Origin: Pseudomonas promysalinigenes | GTDB taxonomy: Bacteria; Pseudomonadota; Gammaproteobacteria; Pseudomonadales; Pseudomonadaceae | Direction of reading: 5' to 3' | NCBI RefSeq assembly: GCF_014269025.2 | Contig: NZ_CP077094.1 | Location: 1,984,001-2,048,000, forward strand | DNA: 64,000 nucleotides | In this document: piece by piece, positions 49,867 through 59,986 of the stretch | How positions within the stretch are numbered: position 1 is the stretch's first letter | Layout of the letters: each line of letters begins with the position of its first letter | The notes under the pieces: model-generated | Databases searched by the model: none | Told to the model about the DNA's origin: nothing | Seen by the model: only the letters and a program-made list of their open reading frames with translations | Translations under genes and position numbers: made by a program

Positions 49867-50520
49867 ATGGATACCGTCTCTCTGGCCAAGCGCCGCTATA
49901 CAACCAAAGCGTACGATGCCGCCCGCAGGATCCCTCAAGCCACGGTCGACGCCTTGCTTGAGCAACTGCGTCACAGCCCATCCTCGGTCAATTCGCAGCC
50001 ATGGCATTTCATCGTTGCAGACAGCACTGAAGGTAAAGACCGTCTGGCCAAGGCCACCGATGCGCGGTTTGCCTATAACTCGCCGAAAATCCGTGATGCC
50101 TCCCACGTGATCGTCTTCTGCACCCGTACCGACATGACCGAGGCGCACTTGAACCAAGTGCTCGACCAGGAACAGACCGATGGTCGTTTCCGCGATGAGC
50201 AGGCGCGGGCAGGGCAGAACCAGAGCCGTCGTGGCTATGTGGACCTGCACCGTTTCGACCAGAAAGACTTGCAGCACTGGATGGAGAAACAAACCTACCT
50301 TGCGCTCGGTACCGCGTTGCTCGGCGCTGCCGCCCATGGCCTGGACGCAACGCCGATCGAAGGGTTCGACAGCAAGGCGCTGGATGCAGAGCTTGGCCTG
50401 CGTGAGCGCGGTTTTACCAGTGTCGTGCTCCTGAGCCTGGGGTACCGTAGCGAAGCGGATTTCAATGCGGGCCTCGGTAAGTCGCGGTTGCCGGCATCGA
50501 CTGTCTTTACCTTCCTGTAA
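49867..50520 (+). CDS. nfsB: Oxygen-insensitive NAD(P)H nitroreductase
   Basis: A 217-residue FMN flavoprotein that reduces nitro-aromatics, quinones and possibly dihydropteridine. Length equals E. coli NfsB and the pattern matches throughout: KRRYTTKAYDAARRI, LRHSPSSVNSQPWHFIVADS, LDQEQTDGRF, WMEKQTYLALGTALLGAAAH, GLDATPIEGFD and NAGLGKSRLP. GGAG precedes the ATG at 49867; the longer frame upstream is unsupported. Divergent LysR regulator. Confidence 0.95.
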   Translation: MDTVSLAKRRYTTKAYDAARRIPQATVDALLEQLRHSPSSVNSQPWHFIVADSTEGKDRLAKATDARFAYNSPKIRDASHVIVFCTRTDMTEAHLNQVLDQEQTDGRFRDEQARAGQNQSRRGYVDLHRFDQKDLQHWMEKQTYLALGTALLGAAAHGLDATPIEGFDSKALDAELGLRERGFTSVVLLSLGYRSEADFNAGLGKSRLPASTVFTFL

Positions 50521-50603
50521 GCCTGTACGCTCTTCGCCCGTCTTGCACAGCTATGCAATCGAGCGCCGCGCGTGCGGCGCTCACTCTGCGTGCTCAGGGC
50601 CTG

Positions 50604-51758
50604 CTACCACAACGCGGCGGTCGCTGCCGTCGCCGCTCGCCTGAACACCGCGATAGCTGCGTCCACCTCGGGCTCGGTGGTAAAACGCCCAATACTCAGA
50701 CGCACGCTCTTGCGCGCTTGGGCTTCGTCCAACCCCAGTGCCAACAGCACATGGGAGGCGGCGTTGCTGGCCGAGTTGCAGGCCGAGGTGGTCGACAACG
50801 CCAGTTCATTGGCCAAAGCCATGGTGTTGAAGCCATTGACTTGGATGCAGACATTCAAGGTGTGCGGGACACGTTGCGCAGCGCAGCCGTTGAGGCTGAT
50901 ACCCGGCACAGCTAGCAACCCGCTACGCAGGCGGCTGGCCAACTGCTCGATACGCCGATGCTCATTGTCACCCGGCTCACCGGCCAGGGCGAAGGCGCTG
51001 CCCATGCCAACGATTTGATGAGTTGGCAGGGTGCCGGACCTGAGACCTTGTTCATGCCCACCGCCGTGGATCTGCGCACGCATCTGAGAGCGGGCGCGGG
51101 GGCCAACATAGAGCGCGCCAATACCTTTGGGGCCATAGACTTTGTGCGCCGAAAAAGACATCAGGTCCACCGCCATGGCCTGCAGGTCGATAGCCAATTT
51201 GCCCACGGCCTGAGCCGCATCCACATGCAGCAGAGCGCCACCGGCGCGCACTCGCTCGCCAATGGCGGCGAAATCGGTGACGGTACCCAGTTCATTGTTC
51301 ACCGCCATCAGTGATACCAGACGCGTATCGGCGCGCATGGCCGCCTGGACGGCGTACGGCTGAATCAAACCGTCGGCGTCCGGGGCCAGTCGCGTGACGG
51401 CCCAGCCCTGACGCTCAAGTTCATTGACTGTATCGAGCACGGCCTTGTGTTCCATCAGGCTGGTGACCAGGTGCCCAGGCTCAGTCATACCCTGGGCGAT
51501 GCCTTTGAGTGCCAGGTTGTTGGACTCGGTGGCACCTGATGTCCAGACGATGTCGTCGGCCAATGCGCCGACCCGGTCGGCCACTTGCCTGCGAGCCTGC
51601 TCGACCACCTCCCGCGCCGCGTGGCCGTAGGCATGGCCACTGGATGCAGGGTTACCGAAGTTAACCTGGCGGCCCAGGCATGTGAGCATGGTCTCGATGA
51701 CCCGGTCATCGACCGGGGTGGTGGCGGCGTAGTCGAAATATAGAGGGGCATTGGGCAT
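50604..51758 (-). CDS. Cysteine desulfurase (NifS/IscS class V aminotransferase)
   Basis: A 384-residue PLP enzyme that takes sulfur from cysteine. Motifs: YFDYAATTPVDDRV, TSGATESNNLALKG (PLP phosphate site), H104 (MEHKAVLD), Schiff-base Lys206 (SFSAHKVYGPKG), and an active-site Cys327 in STTSACNSAS. No iscU or iscA is nearby, so this is a stand-alone desulfurase, probably a paralogue of the isc-cluster IscS. An AT-rich 190-bp spacer separates it from the upstream LysR gene. Confidence 0.93.
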   Translation of the reverse strand: MPNAPLYFDYAATTPVDDRVIETMLTCLGRQVNFGNPASSGHAYGHAAREVVEQARRQVADRVGALADDIVWTSGATESNNLALKGIAQGMTEPGHLVTSLMEHKAVLDTVNELERQGWAVTRLAPDADGLIQPYAVQAAMRADTRLVSLMAVNNELGTVTDFAAIGERVRAGGALLHVDAAQAVGKLAIDLQAMAVDLMSFSAHKVYGPKGIGALYVGPRARSQMRAQIHGGGHEQGLRSGTLPTHQIVGMGSAFALAGEPGDNEHRRIEQLASRLRSGLLAVPGISLNGCAAQRVPHTLNVCIQVNGFNTMALANELALSTTSACNSASNAASHVLLALGLDEAQARKSVRLSIGRFTTEPEVDAAIAVFRRAATAATAALW

Positions 51759-51948
51759 AGGGCGGGTCCGTGCAGGGTTGGCTTGAGAGCGGCTATCGAT
51801 GCATCAAGCCTACCGCGCAAGGGCGGAATAAATTTGCTTTTAGTGCTGCATTGCCCGCATTTTTGGAGAATATTTTCCTCTATAGTTACAACTTTGTGGA
51901 ATTAAAATTCCCGAGGCCTGGCCATTGCTTGAGCAACGCCCAGCTGTT

Positions 51949-52875
51949 TCATACGGGCTCCACTGCACGCTCTTCCTCGGCCACAACGCGCTCGCAGAGT
52001 TCGATGATTTGCTCGCGCATCCAGCGATTGGCCGGGTCCTGATCGGTGCTTTCGTGCCAGTACAGGTGAGTTTCAAGAGCGGGCACGTCAACCGGCAGTG
52101 GCTGGAAACGCAACTGATGCCGGCGCGCGAAGCGTTCCGGAACGGTCATTGCCATATCGGTCTGCTGCAACACCTGCGACGCCATCAGATAGTGCTGAGA
52201 GCGCAGTGCCACTTTGCGTTGCACACCCATTTTGCCCAGTGCCAGGTCGACGTAACCCAGGCCATTGCGGCGGCTGGAGATATGGATATGGGTCATGCTC
52301 AAGTAGTTGTCGAGTGTGAGTTTGGCGTCGGCCAATGGGTGGCCTTGACGCAGGGCACAGACATAGCGGTCCTGCATCAGCTTGACGTGGCGCACCTGAG
52401 GATCGGTGTTCAGCGGTGCATCGATGGCGAAATCCAGCCGCCCGGCGGCCAATTCTTTGGTGGTTTCGCGACGCTTGCACAGAAAGCTTTCGATCAGCAC
52501 CGCTGGCGCCAGGCGGCGCAAGCGCTGGAACAGCGGCGGCAAAATCACTGCTTCGGTGAGGTCGGTCATGCTGATGCGGAAGGTCTTGCTCGCTTGTTGC
52601 GGATTGAAGGTGCGGCTTTCCTGAACCGACGTGCGCAACAGTGCCAGGGCATTGCGCACTGGGCCAATGATGTTCTGGGCCATGGGCGTAGGCACCATGC
52701 CTTGTGCGGTACGCACGAACAGCGGGTCGTTGAAGGTTTCGCGCAGCCGCGACAGGGCGTTGGACACCGCCGGCTGGGTGATGCCAACGATCTGGCCGGC
52801 ACGGGTGAGGTTGGCTTCGGTGTAGATCGCGTCGAAGACGATGAACAGGTTGAGGTCGACCTTGCTGAGGTTCAT
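51949..52875 (-). CDS. LysR-family regulator, NodD/LeuO-like, divergent from acyl-CoA dehydrogenase
   Basis: A 308-residue LysR regulator opening with LSKVDLNLFIVFDAIYTEAN and HTH AGQIVGITQPAVSNALSRLRE, the pattern of the NodD/LeuO/PcaQ-like branch. The ATG at 52875 is 140 bp from the divergent acyl-CoA dehydrogenase start. The spacer is AT-rich around 52905-52955. The regulator likely responds to an acyl-CoA or acid related to the dehydrogenase substrate. Confidence 0.92.
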   Translation of the reverse strand: MNLSKVDLNLFIVFDAIYTEANLTRAGQIVGITQPAVSNALSRLRETFNDPLFVRTAQGMVPTPMAQNIIGPVRNALALLRTSVQESRTFNPQQASKTFRISMTDLTEAVILPPLFQRLRRLAPAVLIESFLCKRRETTKELAAGRLDFAIDAPLNTDPQVRHVKLMQDRYVCALRQGHPLADAKLTLDNYLSMTHIHISSRRNGLGYVDLALGKMGVQRKVALRSQHYLMASQVLQQTDMAMTVPERFARRHQLRFQPLPVDVPALETHLYWHESTDQDPANRWMREQIIELCERVVAEEERAVEPV

Positions 52876-53015
52876 GGCGCCGCTCTTTGTTGGAATTATC
52901 GGCCGATCATATATCGGTTATGAATGTTTATACACGCTGAAAATAGACTAGGTAAATCGAACCCCGCTGCTCTAGGCTGTGCCCATGTCTTTCGAACCGT
53001 GAAGGTATCCCCCTG

Positions 53016-54245
53016 ATGGATTTCGCCTATTCGCCCAAGGTCCAGGCACTGCGAGAGCGCGTCAGCGCCTTCATGGAGGCCCATGTCTACCCCGCAGAAG
53101 CGGTGTTCGAGCGTCAGGTTGCCGAGGGCGACCGCTGGCAACCCACCGCGATCATGGAGCAGCTCAAGGTCAAGGCCCGAGCCGAGGGCTTATGGAACCT
53201 GTTCTTGCCAGAGTCGGAGTATGGCGCTGGCCTGAGCAATCTGGAGTATGCCCCGTTGGCCGAAATCATGGGCCGCTCGCTTTTGGGGCCGGAGCCATTC
53301 AACTGCTCGGCGCCTGATACCGGCAACATGGAGGTGTTGGTGCGCTATGGCAGCGAAGCACAGAAGCGTCAGTGGCTGGAGCCTCTGCTGCAAGGGGAAA
53401 TCCGTTCGGCATTTGCCATGACCGAACCGGACGTGGCCTCCTCGGACGCGACCAATATGGCGGCGACGGCGGTGCGCGACGGCGATGAGTGGGTCATCAA
53501 TGGTCGCAAATGGTGGACCTCCGGCGCCTGCGACCCGCGCTGCAAGGTCATGATTTTCATGGGCCTTTCGAACCCTGATGGGCCACGCCATCAGCAGCAC
53601 TCGATGGTATTGGTGCCCACCGACGCGCCTGGCGTGAAGATCATTCGCCCCTTGCCAGTATTCGGCTACGACGACGCGCCGCATGGCCATGCCGAAGTGC
53701 TTTTCGAGAACGTGCGCGTACCTTATGAAAACGTACTACTTGGCGAGGGCCGGGGCTTCGAGATCGCCCAAGGCCGCCTTGGCCCCGGCCGTATTCACCA
53801 TTGCATGCGTTCGATCGGCATGGCCGAGCGGGCTTTGGAGCTGATGTGCAAGCGTTCAGTGCAGCGCACCGCATTTGGCCGGCCCCTGGCGCGCCTGGGT
53901 GGCAACATCGACAAGATCGCCGACTCGCGCATGGAAATCGACATGGCCCGGCTGCTGACCCTGAAGGCGGCCTACATGATGGACACCGTCGGTAACAAGG
54001 TGGCACGCAGCGAAATCGCCCAGATCAAGGTGGTGGCGCCGAATGTTGCGTTGAAGGTTATCGACCGGGCGATCCAGATGCACGGTGGGGCTGGTGTGAG
54101 CGGCGATTTCCCGCTGGCCTACATGTATGCCATGCAACGTACCCTGCGCCTGGCAGATGGCCCGGATGAGGTGCACCGTGCTGCGATCGGCAAGTACGAA
54201 ATCGGCAAGTACGTGCCCGCACACATGTTGCGAAGCGCAGACTAG
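53016..54245 (+). CDS. Acyl-CoA dehydrogenase, ACAD10/11-like
   Basis: A 409-residue FAD enzyme that desaturates an acyl-CoA. Family segments: [18 protein letters not shown] (FAD/substrate), [20 protein letters not shown], and [20 protein letters not shown], plus [18 protein letters not shown] at the C-terminus, as in the ACAD10/11-like group. No cognate thiolase or hydratase is adjacent. AAGG lies 11 bases before the ATG. The divergent LysR gene is the probable regulator. Confidence 0.95.
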   Translation: MDFAYSPKVQALRERVSAFMEAHVYPAEAVFERQVAEGDRWQPTAIMEQLKVKARAEGLWNLFLPESEYGAGLSNLEYAPLAEIMGRSLLGPEPFNCSAPDTGNMEVLVRYGSEAQKRQWLEPLLQGEIRSAFAMTEPDVASSDATNMAATAVRDGDEWVINGRKWWTSGACDPRCKVMIFMGLSNPDGPRHQQHSMVLVPTDAPGVKIIRPLPVFGYDDAPHGHAEVLFENVRVPYENVLLGEGRGFEIAQGRLGPGRIHHCMRSIGMAERALELMCKRSVQRTAFGRPLARLGGNIDKIADSRMEIDMARLLTLKAAYMMDTVGNKVARSEIAQIKVVAPNVALKVIDRAIQMHGGAGVSGDFPLAYMYAMQRTLRLADGPDEVHRAAIGKYEIGKYVPAHMLRSAD

Positions 54246-54439
54246 TCAGAGCTCGATTCGAACGTTGGACGTTTAGGTCACTGGGTTTTGAAGTCGACCA
54301 TCTATCCTGGGCGATTTTCAGGAAGCTGCTGCATGGAGTACTCCTTCATTGGGAGTAACTATGCTGGTCAAGCCCGACTAGGCTATAAAGCCAGGACATT
54401 CACCTCATGCTGTAGGAGAGCTCTGTAGCTACGGCTTCA

Positions 54440-54457
54440 GGCCCGCAACAGCGGGCC
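54440..54457 (-). terminator. Hairpin at the 3' end of the TerC gene
   Basis: GGCCCGC / GCGGGCC forms a 7-bp stem with an AACA loop just beyond the TerC stop. The minus-strand T run is absent, so the terminator role is tentative. The rest of the 218-bp spacer to the acyl-CoA dehydrogenase shows only a GGAGTACTCC palindrome. Confidence 0.5.
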
Positions 54458-54463
54458 CTATCT

Positions 54464-55501
54464 TTACTTCTGCGAGTTCTGCGCCTCAATCTGCGGCGGC
54501 TCTGCTGCGCTCTCGCTCGACACCGACTTTTCCCCTCGCGTTTTAATCAGCGAAACCACCACCCCGCCCAGCAACAGCGCGAACGTGACCCCCAACGACA
54601 GCAGCGCAGGCACCTTGCCGACCAGCCCATGGTAGAAAATCTTGCAGCCTATGAAGATCAGAACCAACGCCAGTGCATATTTGAGATAGACGAACCGGTG
54701 CATCAACGCCGACAGCGCGAAGTACAGCGACCGCAAACCGAGGATGGCGAAGATGTTCGAGGTGTAGACGATGAAGGGATCTTGGGTGATTGCAAATATC
54801 GCTGGCACGCTGTCCACCGCGAACACCAGGTCGGCCAATTCGATCAGGACCAGGGCCAGAAACAACGGTGTTGCGTAACGCAGGGCCTTGTTCTCCCCAG
54901 GCGGGGTCAGGCGCACGAAGAAGTGCGAGCCGTGGAGTTGATCCGTTACCCGCATGTGCCGGCGGACGAACTTCAAGACCGGGTTATTGGCAAGGTCCGG
55001 GTGGCTGTCCTCTTTGGAAAACGCCATCTTCACCCCGGTGAACAGCAAGAAGGCGCCAAAAATGTAGAGCACCCAGGCAAAATTCTGCACCAGTGCCGCA
55101 CCCACCCCGATCATGATCGCACGCAGGATCACCACCCCGAGAATGCCCCAGAACAGTACCCGGTGCTGGTAGCGGCGGGGGATGGCGAAGAAACCAAAAA
55201 TCATGGCCATGACGAACACGTTGTCCATCGACAGCGATTGCTCCACCAGGAAGCCGGTATAAAACTCCAGCGCCGACTGTGCGCCCAGTTGATGCCAGAC
55301 CCACAGGCCGAACAATACGCCCACACTGAAATAGCCTGAGTAAAGCAACAGGCTTTCGCGCATTTCGATTTCGCGCTCCTGGCGATGCAACACACCAAGG
55401 TCGAGCACCAGCAAACCAATCACGATGGCCATGAATACCAGCCACAACCAGGTGCTGGTGCCTAGAAAGGGTGTAGTGAGGAACGTTTGCAGAGCTGTCA
55501 T
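54464..55501 (-). CDS. TerC-family integral membrane protein (Alx-like)
   Basis: A 345-residue membrane protein with about nine helices. TerC signatures are FYTGFLVEQSLSMDNVFVMA with the conserved Asp-Asn, and LIELADLVFAVDSVPAIFAI with Asp-Ser. Alx in E. coli handles manganese; here metal homeostasis or pH response is inferred. GGAGGGG precedes the ATG at 55501. I looked for a yybP-ykoY leader between 55502 and 55660 and did not find convincing conserved blocks. Confidence 0.93.
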   Translation of the reverse strand: MTALQTFLTTPFLGTSTWLWLVFMAIVIGLLVLDLGVLHRQEREIEMRESLLLYSGYFSVGVLFGLWVWHQLGAQSALEFYTGFLVEQSLSMDNVFVMAMIFGFFAIPRRYQHRVLFWGILGVVILRAIMIGVGAALVQNFAWVLYIFGAFLLFTGVKMAFSKEDSHPDLANNPVLKFVRRHMRVTDQLHGSHFFVRLTPPGENKALRYATPLFLALVLIELADLVFAVDSVPAIFAITQDPFIVYTSNIFAILGLRSLYFALSALMHRFVYLKYALALVLIFIGCKIFYHGLVGKVPALLSLGVTFALLLGGVVVSLIKTRGEKSVSSESAAEPPQIEAQNSQK

Positions 55502-55660
55502 GAGCCCCTCCTGGCTAGTCGTCGTTGCCGTTTGCAGTGCGCAACAGTGATCCGACATCACGGCTTGGCAGCCGTCAGAGGGGCCCGGTATCACATGAGC
55601 TTGAGCCTAAACCCATTTGCCAGTGGTGCCGAAGGTTTTGCTGTTACATTTCTTTGCCTG

Positions 55661-56968
55661 TCAGTAGACCCAGACTTCGACTCGACGGTTGCGCAATCGG
55701 CCTTGTGCTCTGCGGTTGTCGGCAACCGGCAATTCATCGCCCATACCGGTCACCTCCAGCACTTCTACGCCTTCGCGCGCCAATTCCCGGCGTACGGCCT
55801 GGGCGCGCAGGCGCGACAGTAGCGCTGCACGGCCTGGGGTGTCCTTAGGGTCGCCAAAGCCGACCAACACAGCCTTGTTTTGCAGTTTGCCCGCCTGACG
55901 CAAATACTCGGTGACCCGCATGACATCACGTAGCGCTTTGTTGTCGAGGCTGGCGCTGCCCTCCTGGAAGCGGAAATTCACGCTCAGCCGTTGCGCTTGC
56001 TTAGAGAGGGTGCGATAGCGCGGCGGCATACCGACCTGCGCCGGCACCGGTTGCGCAACCACTTGCTGCGAAACGAAGCCCTGGGCGGCGACGATGGCCT
56101 GACCGGCCGGGCTCTGGGCGAAGTCAGCCAGTGCCCGGGCCTGAGGCTTGGCATTGGCCGGCAGGTAGAAATACAGGCGCCGCGTCAGCGGGTAGTCCTC
56201 ACTCGCCACCTGCTGGCGATCAGGCAATACAGCGGGAGCGTTGCTCTCGGCAACTGCCAGCACCTTGGCCCTATGCACAGCTGCCAGGCTGCTGAACCCG
56301 ATGGCCTGGCGGTCGGCGCTGACCCGCGCGGTCAGTTCATCGCTGGCCTCGAAACGTTGCGCCTGGCTGGCCAGCTCGACATGCGCGGGCTCCAGTACCA
56401 GCGCCTTGAAGGTTTCATAGGTGCCCGAGCGGTCATCCCGCGCATAGAGGTGGATGCCGCCACCGGCCACACCCAGTTGTTCCCAGCGCTGGATCTGCCC
56501 GGAAAAGATCTGTGCGAGTTGATCGGTGCTCAGCTGCGGCAACGGGTTGTCGGGGTGAACGATCACTGCCACGCCGTCCAGACCGATGATTTGTTCGGCA
56601 CTGGCCGAGCGCAGGTCACCCAAAGCCTTGAGCTGGCGCACCTCGGCATTGCTGATGGGGCGAGAGGCCGCTGCCAGGTCGGCGTCCCCTTGGGCAAGCG
56701 CGGCAAAGCCTGTAGCGGTGCCGTGCGCGGCAATATCGATGCGCAGGGCCTGGCCATGGGCATCGCGCGCAGTAATCATGGTCTCGTTCGCCGCACCACC
56801 GGGAGACTGCTCAATGGCTGTTGCCTGTTGCGCGCGCAACTGGCCCTGTACCAGGGCCGGCAACAACGCCGCGCCAATGGTGTTGGAGCCTTGCACGCGC
56901 AGGTACGCCGTTTCAGCCAAAGCTGGCAGCGGCAGTAGGGCAAGTAGCAGGAGAAACGGGCGAAACAT
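55661..56968 (-). CDS. Phosphate-binding-like protein fused to OmpA domain
   Basis: A 435-residue periplasmic protein. Signal peptide 1-18 (ALA|E), then a PstS-like domain (about 22-300): LRVQGSNTIGAALLPALVQG, SPGGAANETM, FSGQIQRWEQLG and RDDRSGTYETFKALVL. The C-terminal third (about 320-435) is OmpA-like, ending RAQGRLRNRRVEVWVY, with EVTGMGDELPVADN. The fusion suggests a receptor or scaffold tied to peptidoglycan rather than a free transporter subunit. Upstream and downstream genes are unrelated. Confidence 0.9.
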   Translation of the reverse strand: MFRPFLLLLALLPLPALAETAYLRVQGSNTIGAALLPALVQGQLRAQQATAIEQSPGGAANETMITARDAHGQALRIDIAAHGTATGFAALAQGDADLAAASRPISNAEVRQLKALGDLRSASAEQIIGLDGVAVIVHPDNPLPQLSTDQLAQIFSGQIQRWEQLGVAGGGIHLYARDDRSGTYETFKALVLEPAHVELASQAQRFEASDELTARVSADRQAIGFSSLAAVHRAKVLAVAESNAPAVLPDRQQVASEDYPLTRRLYFYLPANAKPQARALADFAQSPAGQAIVAAQGFVSQQVVAQPVPAQVGMPPRYRTLSKQAQRLSVNFRFQEGSASLDNKALRDVMRVTEYLRQAGKLQNKAVLVGFGDPKDTPGRAALLSRLRAQAVRRELAREGVEVLEVTGMGDELPVADNRRAQGRLRNRRVEVWVY

Positions 56969-57086
56969 GCCGGGCGACCTTATGGCATCGGGTTGCCCGG
57001 CAGATTACGACAGCGGCGTGACCGATAAGTGACAGCCAATCAGCCCCGTTGGCCATCGCTGATGGCCCGGTTGGCACTCACCCCGT

Positions 57087-58235
57087 TCAGTGCGCGCCGG
57101 CCGATTTGCTCAGGTCACTTTCGGCCCAGTCGGTGTAGATGCAAGCATCGGCCACTGCCCAGCGGACTTTTACCGTATCACCCGGTTGCATGGGCATTCC
57201 TGCAGCCGACAGGGCCTTGACCGTAAGCTCCGTGCCACCTGTGGTCGATACATGACAGGTTTGGCTTTCGCCCAGAAACAGCACTTCACCGACCTTGGCA
57301 CTTACCTCGTTCCACCCCGCTGGCAATGGTTCGCGGGCGGCCTGTTCGGCGGTCAGGGCCAGGGCCTTTTCCGGGCGTACCATGATCAACGCTTCCTGCC
57401 CAGCGGCCAGGCCTGGGGTCAGGCGAATCGCCACGGGCTGGCCTTCGAAAGTGCCGGCACCATTTGCGCTGGCCTTGATCCGCAGGAAGTTCGAGTTACC
57501 CAGGAACGATGCAACGAAGGCATTTGGAGGGTTCTGATAAAGGTCATAACCCGTGCCCAGGCCCACGATCTTGCCATGGCTGAAAATGGCGATGCGCTGG
57601 GACAGGCGCATGGCTTCTTCCTGGTCGTGGGTCACGTAGACGATGGTGATACCCAGCCTGCGGTGCAACTGGCGCAGTTCGTCCTGCAAGTCTTCGCGCA
57701 GTTTTTTGTCCAGCGCGCCGAGCGGCTCGTCCATCAGCAGAATACGCGGCTCGTAGACCAGCGCCCGAGCAATGGCCACACGTTGCTGCTGGCCACCGGA
57801 CATCTGCGATGGCTTGCGGTGGGCGAATGGCTCCAGTTGCACCAACTTGAGCATGGCATCGACGCGCTTGGTGGTTTCTGTGGCGCTTAGCTTGCGGATC
57901 GCCAATGGGAAACCGATGTTGTCACGCACGTTCAAGTGTGGAAACAGCGAGTAACGCTGAAACACCATGCCAATGTCGCGCTTGTGCGGCGGCACGTTCA
58001 CCAGCGACTGGCCATCGACCAGGATCTCGCCGCTGCTCGGCGTTTCGAAGCCAGCCAGCATCGACAGCGTGGTCGATTTGCCAGAGCCACTGGAGCCGAG
58101 GAAGGTCAGGAATTCGCCGTCCTGGATCTCCAGGTCGAGGTTGTCCACGGCGGTGAAGTCGCCGTAGTGCTTGTTCAGGCCGCGCAGGCTGACCAGGGTC
58201 TTGCTTTGGGCCTTGTCTTGAATGACTGCACTCAT
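57087..58235 (-). CDS. Polyamine-type ABC transporter ATPase (PotA-like)
   Basis: A 382-residue ATPase. Walker A GSSGSGKST (47-55), Q-loop VFQRYSLFPHL, signature MSGGQQQRVAIARALV, Walker B ILLMDEPLGALD, H-loop VTHDQEEAMRL, and a C-terminal TOBE-type domain (about 280-382). GGAG precedes the ATG by 9 bases. Last gene of the binding protein-permease-permease-ATPase operon. Confidence 0.93.
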   Translation of the reverse strand: MSAVIQDKAQSKTLVSLRGLNKHYGDFTAVDNLDLEIQDGEFLTFLGSSGSGKSTTLSMLAGFETPSSGEILVDGQSLVNVPPHKRDIGMVFQRYSLFPHLNVRDNIGFPLAIRKLSATETTKRVDAMLKLVQLEPFAHRKPSQMSGGQQQRVAIARALVYEPRILLMDEPLGALDKKLREDLQDELRQLHRRLGITIVYVTHDQEEAMRLSQRIAIFSHGKIVGLGTGYDLYQNPPNAFVASFLGNSNFLRIKASANGAGTFEGQPVAIRLTPGLAAGQEALIMVRPEKALALTAEQAAREPLPAGWNEVSAKVGEVLFLGESQTCHVSTTGGTELTVKALSAAGMPMQPGDTVKVRWAVADACIYTDWAESDLSKSAGAH

Positions 58236-58252
58236 TGTTGTTGTCTCCGCAC

Positions 58253-59062
58253 TCAGGCGTTGGCTTCGGTGCGCCGGCGCAACGCGGCGGCAATGAACAT
58301 GACCAGCAGCGACAGGCCGATCAACAGCGTGGAGGCCACGGCGATCACCGGGCTCAGGTCCTGGCGCAGGGTGGTCCACATTTTTACCGGCAAGGTCTGC
58401 AGGTCGGGGCTGGCCATCATCACGCTCAGCACCACTTCATCCCACGACACCAGGAAGGCGAACAGCCCGCCAGCAATCATGCCGGGGCGAATCGCCGGGA
58501 AGGTGACCTTGGAGATAGCCTGCAGGCGCGAGGCACCGCAGATCACCGCCGCATCTTCGATGGACTGGTCGAACAGCTTCAGCGAGTTGATGATCGAAAT
58601 GATGGTGAAGGGCAAGGCAACGATCACATGGCTGACCACGAAGGCGAACAGCGTCCCGGTGTAGCCCAGTTTCAGGAACAATGCGTAGACCGCCACCGCG
58701 ATGATCACCAGCGGCACGATCATCGGCATGGTGAACAGACCGTAGAGCATCTCGCGGCCAGGGAAGCGCCCACGCACCAGGGCGAAGGCGGTGGGCAGAC
58801 CGAGCAGAACGGCGGCGACAGTGGTCAGTACGGCAACCTTGAAGCTGGCCAGGGCGGCGTCCATCCACTCCGGGTTGGAGAAGAACTGGCCATACCATTT
58901 GAACGTCCAGCCCGGCGGCGGGAACACCAGCCATTGGGAAGAACCGAACGACAGCAGCACGATGAACACCACCGGCAGCAGCAGAAACGCCGCGATGACC
59001 CCGGTGGTCAGGTACAGGCCCGTGCGCAGTGGGCGGCCCATGGCATTGGGAGACAGAAGCAT
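58253..59062 (-). CDS. Polyamine-type ABC transporter permease (PotC-like)
   Basis: A 269-residue permease with six helices. The EAA loop is QSIEDAAVICGASRLQAISK. GAGGT lies 8 bases before the ATG at 59062. It pairs with the PotB-like permease just upstream (6-base gap), and the ATPase gene follows 17 bases later. Confidence 0.92.
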   Translation of the reverse strand: MLLSPNAMGRPLRTGLYLTTGVIAAFLLLPVVFIVLLSFGSSQWLVFPPPGWTFKWYGQFFSNPEWMDAALASFKVAVLTTVAAVLLGLPTAFALVRGRFPGREMLYGLFTMPMIVPLVIIAVAVYALFLKLGYTGTLFAFVVSHVIVALPFTIISIINSLKLFDQSIEDAAVICGASRLQAISKVTFPAIRPGMIAGGLFAFLVSWDEVVLSVMMASPDLQTLPVKMWTTLRQDLSPVIAVASTLLIGLSLLVMFIAAALRRRTEANA

Positions 59063-59068
59063 GGCGGT

Positions 59069-59986
59069 TTACCTCGCGTTGCCAACCGGGGATTCCGGCT
59101 GCAGCTTCAGGTACAGGTAGAAGAGCACCAAGGTGATGACCACCAGCAGTGCCGCGGCGGCGCTGGCCAGGCCCCAGTTGAGGAATGACTGCACCTGCTG
59201 AATGATAAATTCAGGCAACATCATGTTCTGCGCTCCCCCAAGCAGTGCAGGGGTAACGTAGTAACCAAGCGACATCACGAACACCATGAGTGCGCCGGAG
59301 AACAAACCCGAGCGGCACAATGGCAGGAACACCTTCCAGAAATTGGTCCATGGGCTTGCCCCGCAGATCGAGCCGGCTTGCAGTACCATCGGATCGATGG
59401 CGTGCATGGTCGCCTGCAGCGGTAGCACGATGAATGGAATCATGATGTAGCTCATGCCGATCACCACACCGGTCAGGTTGTGCACCATTTCCAGCGGGGT
59501 ATCGATGATGCCCATTGCCATCAACGCCTTGTTGATCACGCCCGAGCTTTGCAGCAACACCAGCCACGAGTATGTGCGTGCCAGCAAGCTGGTCCACATC
59601 GACAGCAGCACGATGTTCAACAGCCAACGGCCCCAGCCCTTGGGCACCAGGGTGATTGCCCAGGCCAGCGGGAAGCCCAGCAGCACGCTGATCAGCGTAA
59701 CCACACCGGCGACCGAAAAAGTGTTGAACAGCACCCTTGCATAGGCCGAGTTGGCGAACAACTGCTCGTAATTACCCAGCCCTGGCGTGGGCTCCAGCAC
59801 CCCGCGCAGCAACAGGCCGACCAGCGGCGCGAAGAAGAACAGGCCCAGGAACAGCAGGGCCGGCAGCAGGTTGCGGCTGCCTTTCCAGCGCTGGCTCAGG
59901 CTGGCGCGGCGCGGGGCCGTTCCCGGGGCGCCGGTGCCCGTTGGGGCACCTTGCGCGTTGTGCAGGGCGTTGATGGCGACTTTCAT
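59069..59986 (-). CDS. Polyamine-type ABC transporter permease (PotB-like)
   Basis: A 305-residue permease. The cytoplasmic N-terminal tail (about 1-38) is Gly/Ala/Thr-rich and unusually long; then LLPALLFLGLFFFAPLVGLL and the EAA loop PMVLQAGSICGASPWTNFWK. ATG at 59986 overlaps the binding-protein stop as ATGA; a GTG four codons upstream is also in frame. Substrate follows the binding protein. Confidence 0.92.
   Translation of the reverse strand: MKVAINALHNAQGAPTGTGAPGTAPRRASLSQRWKGSRNLLPALLFLGLFFFAPLVGLLLRGVLEPTPGLGNYEQLFANSAYARVLFNTFSVAGVVTLISVLLGFPLAWAITLVPKGWGRWLLNIVLLSMWTSLLARTYSWLVLLQSSGVINKALMAMGIIDTPLEMVHNLTGVVIGMSYIMIPFIVLPLQATMHAIDPMVLQAGSICGASPWTNFWKVFLPLCRSGLFSGALMVFVMSLGYYVTPALLGGAQNMMLPEFIIQQVQSFLNWGLASAAAALLVVITLVLFYLYLKLQPESPVGNAR

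Noticed and set aside
54330..54460. Second REP element near GTAGGAGAGCTCTGTAGC
   Set aside because: It shares only CTGTAGGAG with the REP consensus and lacks the GCGGGTAAACCCGC core.
55502..55660. yybP-ykoY manganese riboswitch upstream of the TerC gene
   Set aside because: I looked for the conserved GGGGAGTAGC and ACATACTCG-like blocks on the minus strand and did not see a consistent set.
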